This document shows positions 1 through 11,182 of a stretch of 64,000 bases of DNA, in pieces; position 1 is the stretch's first letter; each line of letters opens with the position of its first letter. The notes under the pieces are model-generated. The model was not told the DNA's origin. It did no database searches and saw nothing but the letters and a program-made list of their open reading frames with translations. Source of the DNA: Chrysaora quinquecirrha (lineage: Eukaryota > Cnidaria > Scyphozoa > Semaeostomeae > Pelagiidae); assembly GCA_014526335.1 (NCBI GenBank), contig JACTAT010000346.1:26554-90553 (forward strand), written 5' to 3'. Both the position numbers and the translations under genes were made by a program.

Positions 1-80
1 AATATTTTCATTGAAAGATAGTTGTTTAGATTCGTAGAATCTGTTACTACTCATTTTCTCGGATCTACCGAATCAAGACA
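1..80 (+). repeat. 3' part of the 5' LTR of the gypsy element
   Basis: It ends in AATCAAGACA directly before the primer-binding site and matches the last 80 bases of the LTR at 8201-8475. The remaining ~195 bases lie upstream of the window. Confidence 0.93.
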
Positions 81-94
81 TGGTACCAGAAGTC
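81..94 (+). other. Primer-binding site, probably tRNA-Leu
   Basis: TGGTACCAGAAGT starts at the first base after the LTR. It begins TGG, as expected for a tRNA 3'-CCA complement, and resembles the 3' end of a tRNA-Leu(UAA). The tRNA identity is from memory. Confidence 0.65.
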
Positions 95-179
95 TTAGAC
101 AAGAAGTTTCGAAAAAGGAGAAGTGCTGCTATCTACAAAAAAATTAAAGATAGAACACTTGCTGCCTAAACCTGAAAGC

Positions 180-971
180 ATGAATTTTGATGCTACAAAC
201 CTAGCTGCTGCATGGAAAAATGGAAGCAGAACGTGATGTTGTACATCAATGCTGTAATGCGAGGTAAGACAGAATAAGAGAAATACTCAACGATGCTATT
301 CATAGTTGGAGAAAGAGGAAGAGACATATTTAACACCTGGACATGGGAAAAAGTTCTCGATGCTGACGGCAATCCAACAGAAGTTGACGACACTACGGTT
401 CAAGGAATTCTGAATAAATTTGAAGCATACTGCACACCAAGGAGAAATCTCATTGTGAAAAGAAGACTGTTTTTCCTAAGAAAGCAAGAAAGCAACGAAG
501 CATTCGATGCATTTGTCACTGAACTTCAAAACATGGCATCTACATGTGAATTTGATACAGTCCATGATGGAATGATACTATATCAAATGGATGCCAAATG
601 TTCAGTCAGACAAACTACGTGATAATTTGCTGGGGAAAGGTGCTGATTTGACGCTTCAAAGGGCAATTGACAATTGCAGAGCTGAAGAACTCACGAAAAC
701 TCAAATGAAGCTGATGACCAACGAAAAAGACCTAGCTGTGGTATCAAAAAGAAAGTCAAGACAGTCTAAGGGACACAGTCAGCAGATGAAACAGTATGGA
801 GCACTTGATACGAAGGCAAAAAATCAACCTGTGACTCGGAGCCTAAACACTGCAAGAACTGCATCATGTGTGGACGGATGCACGAGCCAAGATAATGTCC
901 GGCATTTGGTCAAATCTGCAGGAAGGGCAACAAAAAGAATCATTGGGCAAGCTGTTTCAACGCAAAACTGA
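180..971 (+). pseudogene. gag: gypsy gag (capsid plus zinc knuckle), frameshifted
   Basis: The likely start is ATG at 180 (MNFDATNLAAAW). A short A-run near 215-222 shifts frame, and the capsid part then continues in the frame open from 293 and again in the frame open from 591. Near 850-960 another frame reads a Cys-rich stretch (CKNCIMCGRMHEP, then CPAFG, then NHWASC). This is the atypical zinc knuckle of Mag/K02A2.6-like gypsy Gag, with one stop inside it. Gag would form the virus-like particle and bind RNA. At least three lesions make this copy non-coding. Confidence 0.8.
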
Positions 972-1048
972 TTTAAGAAACAACAACAACAACAACACAA
1001 AGTGAAAACTATCTGATAGAAGCTGTTTCAACCTGTGATGCACATGAA

Positions 1049-2580
1049 GTGGATGGAAAAGAAGCAACTGTTATACTGATGATTAATATCAAACGAGTGA
1101 AAGCGAAGATTGACACTGGTGCAGAAGTAGATGTGATGCCCAGAAGAGTTTATAATCAACTTTCAGATAGAAAACTGGGATCAACGACAGTGATGCTGCA
1201 TGGGTATGGTGGAGATAACATACCGGTACTTGGATCAGCTGAACTATTTTGTGAGTACAAAGATAGATCAACTTGCACAATGTTTTATGTGGTAGAGACA
1301 AGTAGCAGAACTGTGCTCAGTTTGAAGACTTGCCAAGATTTGCAGATAATAAAGCTGATGAATGAAGTTAAAACAACGAAGAGTCCAGGTGTATCATGGA
1401 AACTGGAAAGAATCAAAGATAAGCATGGGCAAGTGCTGAAAGATGAAGTTATTCAGATGTATCCAAAGCTGTTCAATTAATGGTCTTGGAAAATTGGAAC
1501 CACACCATCACATGGAAGTAGAACATGATGCAACACCTGCTATACACCCTCCAAGGAAGATTCCAGCAACACTGCGTCACAGAGTGGAAAAAGAACTAAA
1601 TGAAATGAAGACATCTGGTATAATTGTAAAAGTTGAGGAGCCAACAGAATGGGTTAACTCACTGGTAGTGATCGAAAAACCAAATGGGCAGTTAAGATTG
1701 TGTTTGGATCCACGAGATCTGAATAAAGTGCTGAAAAGGGAACATTATCAGCTACCAACATTTGAGGAAATATCAACAAGATTAGCTGGTGCAACCTGTT
1801 TCACAAAGATAGATGCAAACAAAGGATATTGGCAGATACCTTTGGATGAAGCAAGTTCATATTTGACAACGATGAATTCTCCATTTGGGAGGTATAGATT
1901 TACAAGATTGCCATTTGGAATCCATTCAGCACAAGAAGTATTCCATAAGAGAATCAGTCAGAGCTTCAATGACATTGGGAAAGTGAAAACAGATATATAT
2001 GATATATGATATACTGATATGGGGTTCCAACAATGAAGATCATGATAAAATACTTATGCATGTCTGGATAGAGCAGAGAAAATTGGAATGACAATGAACA
2101 TTGACAAATGAGTTTTCAGGCAAAAAGAACTTACGTACCTTGGCCACAAGTTAACCAAAGATGGTATACATCCTGATGAAGCAAAGATCAAACCAATTTG
2201 GGATATGCCTACTCCAATAGACAAGAAAGGTGTACAAAGATTGCTTGGAATGGTGAATTATGTAGCGAAATTCATACATAATTTATCAGAAATCACTGCG
2301 CCTCTGAGAGAATTAACCAAGAAAGATGTTCACTGGCAGTGGAAGGATGAACATGAAGTTGCAGTCAAGAAGATAAAAAAATCCTGGCATCGAAGCAATG
2401 TTTGGCATATTACGATGTGACAAGCCAGTTCCACTTCAAGCGGATGCATGCAAAATTGGATTAGGAGCTGCATTATTACAAGATGGAAAACCTGTTGCTT
2501 ATACGTCAAGATCGATGACAACAACACAAATGAACTATGCAATCATAGAGAAAGAATTGTAAGCAGTTGTTTTGGGATGT
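1049..2580 (+). pseudogene. pol: gypsy pol, first half: aspartic protease, reverse transcriptase, start of RNase H
   Basis: The protease is marked by the active-site stretch KIDTGAEVDVMP near 1108-1140. The RT follows, with FTKIDANKGYWQIPLDEAS, the FGRYRFTRLPFGIHSAQEVF block and, near 2000, the region of the catalytic YxDD box. There the frame breaks: IYDI is followed by a stop, and the DILIWG continuation lies in another frame. The thumb/connection (QRLLGMVNYVAKFI) is at 2205-2420. RNase H starts near 2440 (LQADACKIGLGAALLQDG) and is interrupted at about 2597 by the LINE. The sense continuation resumes at 6582. Confidence 0.88.
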
Positions 2581-2593
2581 GAAAGATTTCATC

Positions 2594-2597
<4 letters not shown>

Positions 2598-2636
<39 letters not shown>
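2598..2636 (-). repeat. (AAT)n microsatellite tail of the LINE
   Basis: About 13 AAT units directly follow the left target duplication and form the 3' terminus of the minus-strand LINE. Microsatellite 3' tails are usual for CR1/L2-like elements. Confidence 0.9.
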
Positions 2637-2639
<3 letters not shown>

Positions 2640-4269
2640 GAATATTTGACAGATCCATTACAGGTGGCTTTTCACTGTTAAAGTTTACAATACTTAAAAG
2701 TACATTTGGTTAAAATAGTACAGAAAAAGGAAAGTCTGGGAATACTTAAAAGTACATTTTATTAAAATATTTACAGAAAAAGGAATGTCTCTTAAATTAA
2801 TTACGTTGTTCGGCTCTATTGGTTAAAAATTTGTTAGATAAAGATAAAAAAGTATTATAGTTTGGGCAGATTTTTATTTTATCTGGCAGGGAGTAAAATT
2901 GTCTAGCCGCATTGTCTTGAAAAGTTCCGCTCTCTTTCTTTGGTATTTCCAGCAATTTAGAGCCATTCGATCTTAGTTCTCTTTTATTTTCTCTCACATT
3001 CAGTTGTAGATAATGAGGCCACGTTTCCGAGTTCAAAGCCTTGAAAACTTGTTTGAGAAGATTCAAATCTCTTCTCTCTTCTATGGGAAGCCATCCTAAC
3101 TTTAAGATATCTTTTGTACTTTTTACGTAATGACCGGTGACGAAGGATGCAGCTGCAAACTGTACTCTCTGGAGACGTTTCTGGAGCATCATGGTTAGGG
3201 CGTGTATACTCGGTCACCATAATCAATTTTTGATAAGATGAGAGATTCTGCGAGCTGTTTTCTGATACGGAACGGGGCAACGTTCTTCAACTTCTTTAAG
3301 ATTGATAATGTTCCGTAACATGAGCTTGAGATCGTTTTAACATGATTCTCCCACTTCAAATGTTCGTTTATAGTTATCCCCAGTAACTTGCATATTTCTG
3401 TTCTTTCCATCTTCTTTCCTTTAATAACAATATCTAGTTCAATGTCTTTTAGGCCATGTCTCCTTGACATTTCTTGTGTTGACAGTACCATGAATTTAGT
3501 CTTTTCCCTATTCAGTGCAAGATTATTATTGCCGGTCCATGTTCCTAGTTGCTCCATTGAGTCATTGGTAGTTCTCGAAAGGATTTCAACATCTTTTGGC
3601 TTTGCATGGCAGTATAATGTTGTATCATCAGCATATTGATATCTTCTCATTTCCATATCTGATTGAAGGTCAGCTACGTAAATGTTGAATAACACTGGCC
3701 CAAGAATGGACGCTTGAGGCACTCCAAATCTAACTTCTACTTCATCGGATAGCTTATCGTCAATTTGAACAAAATGTTCTCTTCGAGACATAATTCAAGG
3801 TCCACTTTAAGAAATTTTTCGAGAAACCCAAATGATTCATTTTCTTGATGAGATATTTAAACTTTATTGTGTCGAAGGCCTTGGAGAAGTCAGCCAGGAT
3901 CATCATTGTTACCTCCCCAAGTTTCATGGCTTTTACGATGTCATCACGAGTTGCCTGTAGAACATGGATTGTTGATTGTCCTTTCCTGTATGCCGATATA
4001 TGGCTCTACATTATCATTTCCCTGTCAATGAAGGTCTTCATTTGTTGGTAGATTAGTCTCTCATTAATTTTGGATAATGCCGGTAGGATTGATATTGGCC
4101 TTAGATCTTGTTCATTGGTGACTTGATTCCCTTTGGGGATAGCACAAATTCGTGCCGTTTTCCATGCTGTTGGAAAGAGGTGCTTTTCGATTGCAGTGTT
4201 TATTATATTAGTCAATGGTGAAGCCAGAATGTCAGCAACGGGCTTAAACATCTTAACTGGTATCTGATC

Positions 4270-4678
4270 CCCGGGGGGGGGGTACTTCCATTGTTCGTTA
4301 TACTAGACGTGCCGCCCAAACGGGTAACTTTTTCAGCGTCAATTTCCCTACATATGGGTTGATTTTTCGTAAAGAATCTCTAGACATGGGTAGTGAAATA
4401 TATAAAAAATTTTAGACATGTATTGTCTTGAAAAGCCTGATATAAAGTGCGTCTTAGTTTTCAGCGCAAATGACTTTTCGACGCATTTAGAGTTGCCTTA
4501 GGCGTTAAATTGGGTTCAAACATGTGAGATATTGGTACAAATGGGTAAAAAACTTCGTTGTTTTGTCTATACATGGGTACCACGAGAAACAGAATTTATC
4601 GGTAGACATTGGTGGGTTTGGACAAACTGGGCGGCACGTCTAGTCATTTGAACAATGAAGTACCCCCCCCCCCCCGGG
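4270..4678. mobile_element. MITE with CCCGGGG-type TIRs and an 8-bp target duplication
   Basis: ATCTGATC occurs at 4262-4269 and 4679-4686. Between them is a 409-bp element whose ends are inverted copies (poly-G run, GTACTTC, ATTGTTC, then CTAGACGTGCCGCCC). The TIR is about 50 bp. An 8-bp duplication fits the hAT superfamily, but no transposase is present, so that label is inference. Confidence 0.85.
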
Positions 4679-5266
4679 ATCTGATCGGGTCCTGTTGAAC
4701 AGTCATTTCGAAGTTGACGTAGCTCTTTCAAAACCTCCTCATAACGCACGGGTCTAATGTCAAGGCCTTTTCTGTTTGACAAAGGGAGGCTATCAATCAA
4801 TTTTTCAATTTCCTCTCGTTATCCTCTTCACTAGGCGTTATTCCTAAAGTTCGTTCGGCAGTTGAAGCAAAGAACAAGTTTAATTTATTTGGGTCAAATG
4901 TCCGACGCTTAGGATTTGGATGTAAAATTCGGTGAATTACTTTCCAGACCTCCTTTGGTTTTTTGGATGATAAAATTTTCTGTGTGCAATCTCTCTTGGC
5001 TGCCTTTATTGAAGCTTTTAGATGGTTTCTTGTGTTGCGAAACATTTGCCATTTCTGATCATCCTTCCTCGTACGAGCAGAACTTTGAAGGATGCCGCGT
5101 GTCGCCTTCAATTTAGTGATTACCGGATCTGTTAGCCAGGGTGCTGGAGGTCTCGTAATTTTTGTACGTTACAAACGAGCGTGTATGTCAATACACTGTT
5201 TCAGGAAGTGTAACTTATCATCTGGGTCTGGCATTCCTTAGATCACACTTAATGGCAAGGTTTTAA

Positions 5267-5824
5267 CCCTAATCCTACCAGGGGGTGGGTGGAATCCAAC
5301 CCCCCTCAAGCTTTTCTTGAAACTGTTTTGTTGTGTGAAGGATGTAAGCTTCCAAACCAGGCTGACTTTAAATCTATATGTATAAGCTACAATGTGATAC
5401 AAAAAATTCCCAAAATAATAACAATGGGTCACGTGACATTGCCTTATATGGAAAGCAGTCATGACAAAACCGCATATAAATGCTTATTTCTACCAGTAAA
5501 TCTTATCAGAATTGACTTATTCTTTGCAAGGTAAGAGAAAATAGTTACTAGCAACAAAATGTAAAGAAATTTCCGGATTTCTATTGTTATTAAGGAAGGT
5601 CGATTTTTGACCATCGTTGATAGCATGTTTTGATTATGACGTCACAATGACGTCATAAAAGAAGTGGGAGACGCCCAATTTACCAACATTACTCCTAATA
5701 CATTGGCCAATGCCTGTGCCAAGTTTGATTGCTCTAGCTCTACTGGACAGCAATTTATGGAGGGGGGTGGAAGCCACCTCCCCCCGGCTATGTTAGATCA
5801 AAAAAAAGCCCCATAGGATTAGGG
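5267..5824. mobile_element. piggyBac-like MITE with TTAA duplication
   Basis: TTAA at 5263-5266 is followed by CCCTAATCCTA, and the element ends TAGGATTAGGG at 5824 before TTAA at 5825-5828. The 558-bp element also has inverted sub-ends rich in C/G runs (near 5280-5310 and 5760-5790). TTAA targets with CCCTA-type termini suggest piggyBac. It separates the LINE endonuclease from its RT. Confidence 0.82.
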
Positions 5825-6581
5825 TTAAAATCTTCAATGAAGTTTGCTTCATTGAAGTTCTTTTCATGTCTAATATATTTGTACCTTTTTTCGAACCTGG
5901 AAACTTTAACGTTCACGCAAGCATATACCGCGTCATGATCACTCACTAAGGGACAGGGTAAGAGTCGACATATGAGATTCTGTTCTCTATGTTTGAGATA
6001 ATATGGTCTATCAATGTCGCAGTTTTATTAGTCCTTCTTGTTGGCTTCGTTACATACTGATGAAGGTTAAGAGCCAAAAGCATATCCAGGTATTGTTTCT
6101 TCTTTGAGCAATTGCTGCTACTTAGATTTATATTCATATCCCCTGTGATAACTACACGACCGTCCCAAGTTTTTGTCAAATGACTCAAGATGTTCTGGAA
6201 TTTTTCTAGCCAGTCTCCAAATGATAAGATTTTCTCTGAGCAGTAGACGGTACCCAAAAGAAGTTTACTATGTTTGTTCCTACCAGGGAGTTCTAGCCAT
6301 AGATGTTCTAGATCAGGCTCTATATTCTCAATGTCTTTCCTGCGCTTATATTCTAAAGAATCACGGATGTAGGCCCCGACTCTACCACATCGAAGGTTGT
6401 TGCGATGTCGGAATTCTGGGGAATAACCTTGAATCGTAGTATATTGAAGACGGTGCACATTGTCTTTAAGCCATGTCTCAGTCCTTGCTATTATATCGAA
6501 TGGGTATTTTTCCATCGTTAATATCAATTCATCTAGACTCGATAATAAACTTTGTGTGTAAACTTCAAGTAAAAAGTAAAC

Positions 6582-8157
6582 TTCATCAATACATTTATGG
6601 TAAAGAAGTACAAATGCTGAGTGATCACAAACCTTTGGAAAGTATCATGAATAAACCACTGGCAAATATTCTACCAAGATTGCAAAGAATGCTACTTTAG
6701 ACTGCAGAAGTATAAAATCAGTTTGACCTACAAGGCTGGGAAGGAAATGATATTGGCAGACACGCTGTCAAGAGCACACATAGATGAAACTCAAGAAGAA
6801 ATTTCAGAAGATGATATGGTAGCAAAAGTGCATCTAGTATGCAGCAGTAGTTCAGCATCAACTGAGAAATTGGCAGAAATCAAGAAAGAAAATGTGAAAT
6901 AGCAGATTACGTCATTAAAGGATGGCCAGAAAGCAGATCAGAAGTTCCAGACAGAGCAAAACCATATTGGCATTTTAAAGAAGATTTTTCACTGATAAAT
7001 GGAATCATTTTTAAAAGTCAAAGACTCGTTATCCCAAGTACAATAAGAACAGATGTTTTGAAGAAATTACATCAGGCACACATGGGGATAGACAAAAACC
7101 AAGCTTAGAGCACGAGAAACTGTATTTTGGCCTGGAATTAACAGCCAGATTGAACATATGATAAAGTTCTGTGACACTTGCTTGGAGAATCAGAAGAAGC
7201 TGCCAAAAGAGCCAATGATATCCTCAGATATACCCGAGAATCCATTTCAAATTGTTGGAACAGAATTGTTTTACTGGAATGGACAAGATTTTCTTCTGGT
7301 AGTGGATTACTACCGTCGTTACTGGGAGATAGAAAGATCACGCAACAATTCATCTGAAGTGGAAATAAAGAAGCCAAAAATGATGTTTGCAAGATTGAGA
7401 ATTCCAGAAATTTTGAGAAGTGACAACGGACCTCAGTACACATCAAAGGAATTCAAGAACTTCACAAGAATTTGGGAATTCAAACACATATCAAGCAGCC
7501 CATATTACCAGTAATCAAATGGTATGGCTGAAAGACATGCTCAAGTAGCCAAGAAGTTGCTTACAAAGGCTAAGATGTCTAATCAAGATCCTTATTTGGC
7601 AATTTCGGAGTGGAGGAATACACCTGTTGATAGATTTGCGTCACCTGCTCAACTGATTTATGGTCGACAACTGAGATCAACTTTACCAATCAACAGCAGT
7701 TTGCTTCAAATACAACCAATTGACAGAGAAGATTTTCACATCACAGGTCTACAAGAACAAGAGAAACAAAGAAGAAGATACAATCAACATTGCAAAGACT
7801 TGAAAAAAATCTAAATGAAGGAGAAAAGATTAGAAATTTGGAAGGGAAGAAATGGTATCCTACAAAAGTTACAAAGATTTTGGATCAACCTAGAATAGAA
7901 GTTATCAAGTTAAAACTGAAGAAGGAAATTATGGAAGAAATCGTCAACACTTGCTCAAGGTAAGAGATGATGATGTAATAGAAGTAACTGATGATGAAAT
8001 TGAAGATGAAGAAATAACAATGAAAGAGGAAAATGATACAACTGTTGTACTTGACAATGAAAGAAATGATGTAAAGGCAATAAAGGAAATGTTGATGGTG
8101 AGGAACAGATTATTCGCACAAGATCAGGAAGAGTGTCAAGACGACCAGCAAAGTTGA
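6582..8157 (+). pseudogene. pol: gypsy pol, second half: RNase H end, integrase, acidic tail
   Basis: It resumes the RNase H (MLSDHKPLESIMNKPL; YKAGKEMILADTLSRA near 6720-6780). The integrase zinc-binding region lies near 7060-7190 (KLHQAHMGID, CDTCLENQK), and the catalytic core is at 7158-7600. The first catalytic Asp appears as Glu (GTELFYW near 7260). The second is intact (RSDNGPQYTSKEF), and the Glu in NGMAERHAQVAKK is present. A TAA at 7512-7514 splits the core. A frameshifted acidic C-terminal stretch ends at 8157. The first-residue change and several stops argue for a dead integrase. Confidence 0.88.
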
Positions 8158-8186
8158 ACGATTACGTTACACGATTTAACTTTTTC

Positions 8187-8200
8187 AAAAAAAGGGAAGA
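8187..8200 (+). other. Polypurine tract of the gypsy element
   Basis: A purine run (AAAAAAAGGGAAGA) lies immediately before the 3' LTR start TGTGATAA. It is the expected plus-strand priming site. Confidence 0.85.
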
Positions 8201-8475
8201 TGTGATAATTTGTGTTTCAATGAATTATTTAATTGAATTTGAGTTAATTGAACTGTTTAATTAGAATTATTTATTGATAATAGTCACCTTTGGGAAATTA
8301 AGGTATTCCCTGAGGTTATTGAATAACATTTTATTGATGACTTGTTTATTGTAATTTAGAGTCACAGGGGTATTTTTTAATAGTATATAAACTGTAATAT
8401 TTTCATTGAAAGATAGTTGTTTAGATTCGTAGAATCTTTTACTACTCATTTTCTCGGATCTACCGAATCAAGACA
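8201..8475 (+). repeat. 3' LTR of the gypsy element
   Basis: A 275-bp LTR beginning TGTGATAATT and ending AATCAAGACA (TG...CA). Its last 80 bases match positions 1-80. A TATATAA-like stretch at about 8382-8390 could be the promoter TATA box; this is weak evidence. Confidence 0.92.
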
Positions 8476-8571
8476 GGGAAAAATTGTGGAGATTAATCCA
8501 CACTGCAAGCTGCAAGCCAATAGGCTTATCTCAGGCTGATCTGAGCTGATCTCATTCTTCAAACATGGCTA

Positions 8572-9107
8572 ATGGGTACCTTTAATTTATTCAATGGTAA
8601 CTTTTATGACCAGGTAGACGGTGTAAGTATGGGATCCCCACTTGCCTCTGTTCTAGCTAATCTTTTCATGGGACCTCATGAGAAGATTTGGCTAGAACAA
8701 TTAAATGCTTCCGAGGTTTTACTTTACCGACAGTCTGTTGATGATACTTTTTGCTTTATTTGAAAATAAGGAAGATGCACGTAATTTCTTTAATTTCATT
8801 TATGACCAGCACCCTAACATTAAGTTTACTGTGGAAAACGAGGATAATTAAAACTACCTTTTCTGGACGTATTAATCGATAAAAGCAACACTCAATGCAT
8901 CATAAGCTCTGTGTATCGTAGAAGAACTTATACAGGCTTGTTAACTAATTTTTTCAGTTTTACATTGTTTTCATATAAAATTGGTTTAATGAGGACTTTG
9001 GTTGATAGGGCAAAAAAATAAACAACACTTGGTTTGGTTTTGATAACGACATTAAACAGCTAACTTTTATACTAAATAAAAACCTTTACCCTACCTATCT
9101 TGTAAAT
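8572..9107 (+). pseudogene. Penelope-like reverse transcriptase, C-terminal half
   Basis: Recognisable blocks are NGNFYDQVDGVSMGSPLAS, then LANLFMG, then the catalytic box, which here reads SVDDTF where YVDDTF is usual. After a stop at 8761 other frames continue with ENKEDARNFFNF, a degraded LPFLDVLIDK, and VYRRRTYTGL. A Tyr-to-Ser change in the catalytic box, stops and frameshifts make it inactive. Confidence 0.85.
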
Positions 9108-9408
9108 AGAGGGGGCTTTGGGGTTTTACGGGTTGCGGGTTTGGCCGATATTGCCCTCGGGTTTTCGGGTTATTCCAAAAAAACGTGCGGGTTTTCGGGT
9201 TCAGCATATTTGACGGGCGACGGGTTTTGCCATTTTTTAGCTCGGGTTTTCGGGTATGGTAGTAAAAATGTGCGGGTTTTCGGGTTTTTTCCCGTCATAT
9301 AGGATATATCAATTTGTGAAATTCATAAACAGTTCTTGAAACTATGATAAACGTCAATACAGTATAGTTTACTTTTAAGAGCTGGAAAGCCTCAGTTATG
9401 TAGCTACA

Positions 9409-9636
9409 ATCTTGGACAAAATATATTGGAACGGCCTAAATAGTTCTGCTATTATCTACTGATTCCCCCTTCTCCCCCGTTACAATGTTATTTCGAACCA
9501 AAGTTGTCTTGCTCTACTACCAACATTGTTTTGGGGGTAAGAGGGGGAAGAATTGGAGTTATTGAAGTAGAAAATCAGTGGAATAGGCCATATTCCTTGG
9601 AGAAAATGCCTTGTTCCAAATATTTTGTCCAAGATT
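9409..9636. repeat. Internal inverted repeat (hairpin)
   Basis: ATCTTGGACAAAATAT at the left arm is mirrored by ATATTTTGTCCAAGAT-like sequence ending at 9636. The ~180-bp spacer contains C-rich and G-rich tracts (CCCCCTTCTCCCCC; GGGGGTAAGAGGGGG) that can also pair. It may be a nested MITE or part of the host TIR element. Confidence 0.6.
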
Positions 9637-9865
9637 GTCTGTAGAACATTGTTTTGAGAGGAACTGAAATTTTCAAGAAGATGCTACAAAATATCTGTTT
9701 CTTACTAAAATTCCCCTTCAATGCTCAATGAGTAAACAGTATAATGTAAGTCCAGCAAAAGTCGAAAAATTACACGCCCAGAAGCCACACCCTTAATTTA
9801 TGACGCTGTTATGTTCGACGAACGGTTCTATCCATAAAAACATTGTACAGAGCTGAGAACGTACG

Positions 9866-9960
9866 GGTAACCATCGGGTAACCATACGGGTAACCATGAT
9901 TCTATATGCATTTTGTATGGATTTAGCAAGGGTAACCACGGGTAACCACGGGTAACCATA
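9866..9960 (+). repeat. Short GGGTAACCA direct repeats
   Basis: Six GGGTAACCA motifs occur in two clusters of three (9866-9900 and 9928-9958), within the TIR element at 9108-10842. Confidence 0.8.
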
Positions 9961-10850
9961 ATATATAAAGGGAATAAGATATACACCCTTCTTTCTTTGT
10001 CATTGGATCTCTTTACGAGGCATTCTCTATGCGCACGAAGGGTTCTTCGTGTACAGCTAAGTCATTGACCGAAGCACATGATCTGATTAAATTTTGTAGC
10101 GATGTTCTCCACGATAATAAGCAGGAAATCAGGTCTTCGGAAAATATCAATTGGGTTTTAAATGGGCCTCAGGCCATGTCTCTTCCAAAACGATTAGCTT
10201 TTGTATGCGTTGATATTTCGATGTTGGAACACGCCTGGTCCTTCGGTGCAAAAAAATGAAGGAAAGCACCAAACGTTTGACTTACTGGGCAGCGACATCT
10301 AGAGCTATCACCGATGGTTTCCCCTGAATTTGAATTTCGAAGGAGATGATAATGACAGTGGATCTAAAAGTGGCACGGAGTGAATGACAGATGAAGGACT
10401 AATGAAACGGCAAACGAAATTGATAGTTTGATGCGAACAATGACGAGGATGTTGAAGTCGAATATGAAGGAGAGCGGAGAGATATCGATAGTGAACCAGG
10501 ATGAAATTGAAAACGCAAATGGCGTTTCCCTTGGTTCAAGGTACAGATTGTAGTCGTTATTTGTTGCTTTTGTTGCGAGTCTCAAAAGTTCTGTACTACG
10601 GTTTATATTAGGCATTTGCATTTGTTGTTGGTAAAGAAATGAAGCTAGTGAAGCAAAATAAGTAAAAAACGATGATACCAACCGTTTGGCAATGAATAAT
10701 TATGGTAACCCAATGCAGTTTTCGAGATTTTTGATTTTCTGTCTGCGGGTTTCCGGGTTTTGCCAAAATTTTGTCCGGGTTTTCGGGTTTTTCCGAATTT
10801 TCCTCCGGGTTTTCGGGTTTTGATACCCCCCAAAGCCCCCTCTAAATTGG

Positions 10851-11182
10851 GTTAAGGACTCTGTGCCCGAGTGCTCACGGGCTCGTGTAGTTTACAAATT
10901 CTCGTGTGGCGGATGTTCCGTGTCTTATGTCGGAGAGACCTCTCAACATCTTTCTACACGAATCCGCGAGCATTTGGCCACAGATAAAAGCTCGCATATT
11001 CGCAGACATGTTAATGAGTCCCCCTCTTGCCGCCCTCTATGCTCTGAGGATTCCTTTTCAATCTTGGACAGCGCTAGCGGTTCTTTTGCCCTCAACATAA
11101 AGTAGGCTCTGCATATCTCTTGGGTTAAACCAACGCTCAACAAACAACTGTATCATTACAATTTAGCACTTCCCGATCGGTA
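10851..11182 (+). pseudogene. Penelope-like GIY-YIG endonuclease domain
   Basis: Reads RARVVYKFSCGGCSVSYVGE followed by TSQHLSTRIREHL, matching the VYKF...C..C...YVGET...R..EH pattern of PLE GIY-YIG nucleases. The conserved Tyr pair, Arg and HIRRH stretch are visible. A stop at 11103-11105 interrupts the alignment, which continues as ALHISWVKPTLNKQLYHYNL in the same frame. The domain nicks DNA for target-primed insertion; this copy is broken. Confidence 0.87.

Larger units (their letters stand above)
2803..6527 (-). pseudogene. LINE ORF2: apurinic-type endonuclease and reverse transcriptase
   Basis: In minus-strand order, the endonuclease at 6527-5946 shows ARTETWL, VVITGDMNINL and TLIDHIISN. 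The SDHDAVY motif follows in a shifted frame near 5930. The pre-RT region is at 5111-4797 and RT begins near 4790. RT blocks include GPDQIP, broken by the TIR element at 4270-4678, then DLRPISILPALSK, then GVPQASILGPVLFNIYV and the catalytic YADD at 3791-3195. The C-terminal LGWLPIEERRDLNLLKQVFK segment is at 3192-2797. Frameshifts, stops and two insertions inactivate it. Conserved blocks place it in the CR1/L2/Jockey group; the exact clade is not resolved. Confidence 0.9.
2598..6581 (-). mobile_element. Non-LTR retrotransposon (CR1/L2/Jockey-like LINE), 5'-truncated
   Basis: It lies antisense inside the gypsy RNase H. The ten bases TTCATCAATA occur at 2588-2597 and again at 6582-6591, a direct duplication that exactly restores the gypsy reading across the insert. 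The 3' end is an (AAT)n tail next to the left duplication, typical of target-primed insertion. Endonuclease, RT and C-terminal segments are recognisable on the minus strand. There is no upstream ORF1, so the copy is 5'-truncated. Two TIR elements have landed inside it. Confidence 0.93.
1..8475 (+). mobile_element. Ty3/gypsy LTR retrotransposon, defective, 5' end cut by the window edge
   Basis: The order is LTR end, primer site, gag, protease, RT, RNase H, integrase, polypurine tract, LTR, which is the Ty3/gypsy order. The 80 bases at 1-80 match 8396-8475 with one difference (position 42), so the two LTR ends are close in age. All reading frames are broken by frameshifts and stops, and a LINE sits inside the RNase H region (2598-6581). 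The outer target duplication cannot be tested because the left end lies outside the window. Confidence 0.93.
9108..10842. mobile_element. Non-autonomous TIR element with GGGTTTTCGGG subterminal repeats
   Basis: The ends are inverted copies of AGAGGGGGCTTTGGGG. AAAT flanks both sides (9104-9107 and 10844-10847; TAAAT if the terminal A is excluded), so the duplication is 4-5 bp. Inside both ends are clusters of CGGGTTTTCGGGTT in the same orientation (9117-9290; 10740-10822). The only ORF of note (10029-10259, 76 codons) is unrecognised. No transposase is seen, so the superfamily is open. Confidence 0.75.
8572..11182 (+). mobile_element. Penelope-like element (PLE) remnant, split by a TIR element
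   Basis: An RT segment (8577-9107) and a GIY-YIG endonuclease segment (10851-11182) lie in the order typical of endonuclease-positive Penelope-like elements, separated by an unrelated 1.7 kb insertion. The RT is 5'-truncated and the linker between RT and endonuclease is mostly missing. The 100 bp before 8572 hold no recognisable gene. Confidence 0.87.

Noticed and set aside
1089..1301. Minus-strand frames inside the gypsy protease and similar shadow frames throughout
   Set aside because: They overlap recognisable coding sequence on the other strand and have no motif of their own.
10029..10259. 76-codon frame as the transposase of the TIR element
   Set aside because: Too short, no DDE pattern or zinc finger; left as unrecognised.
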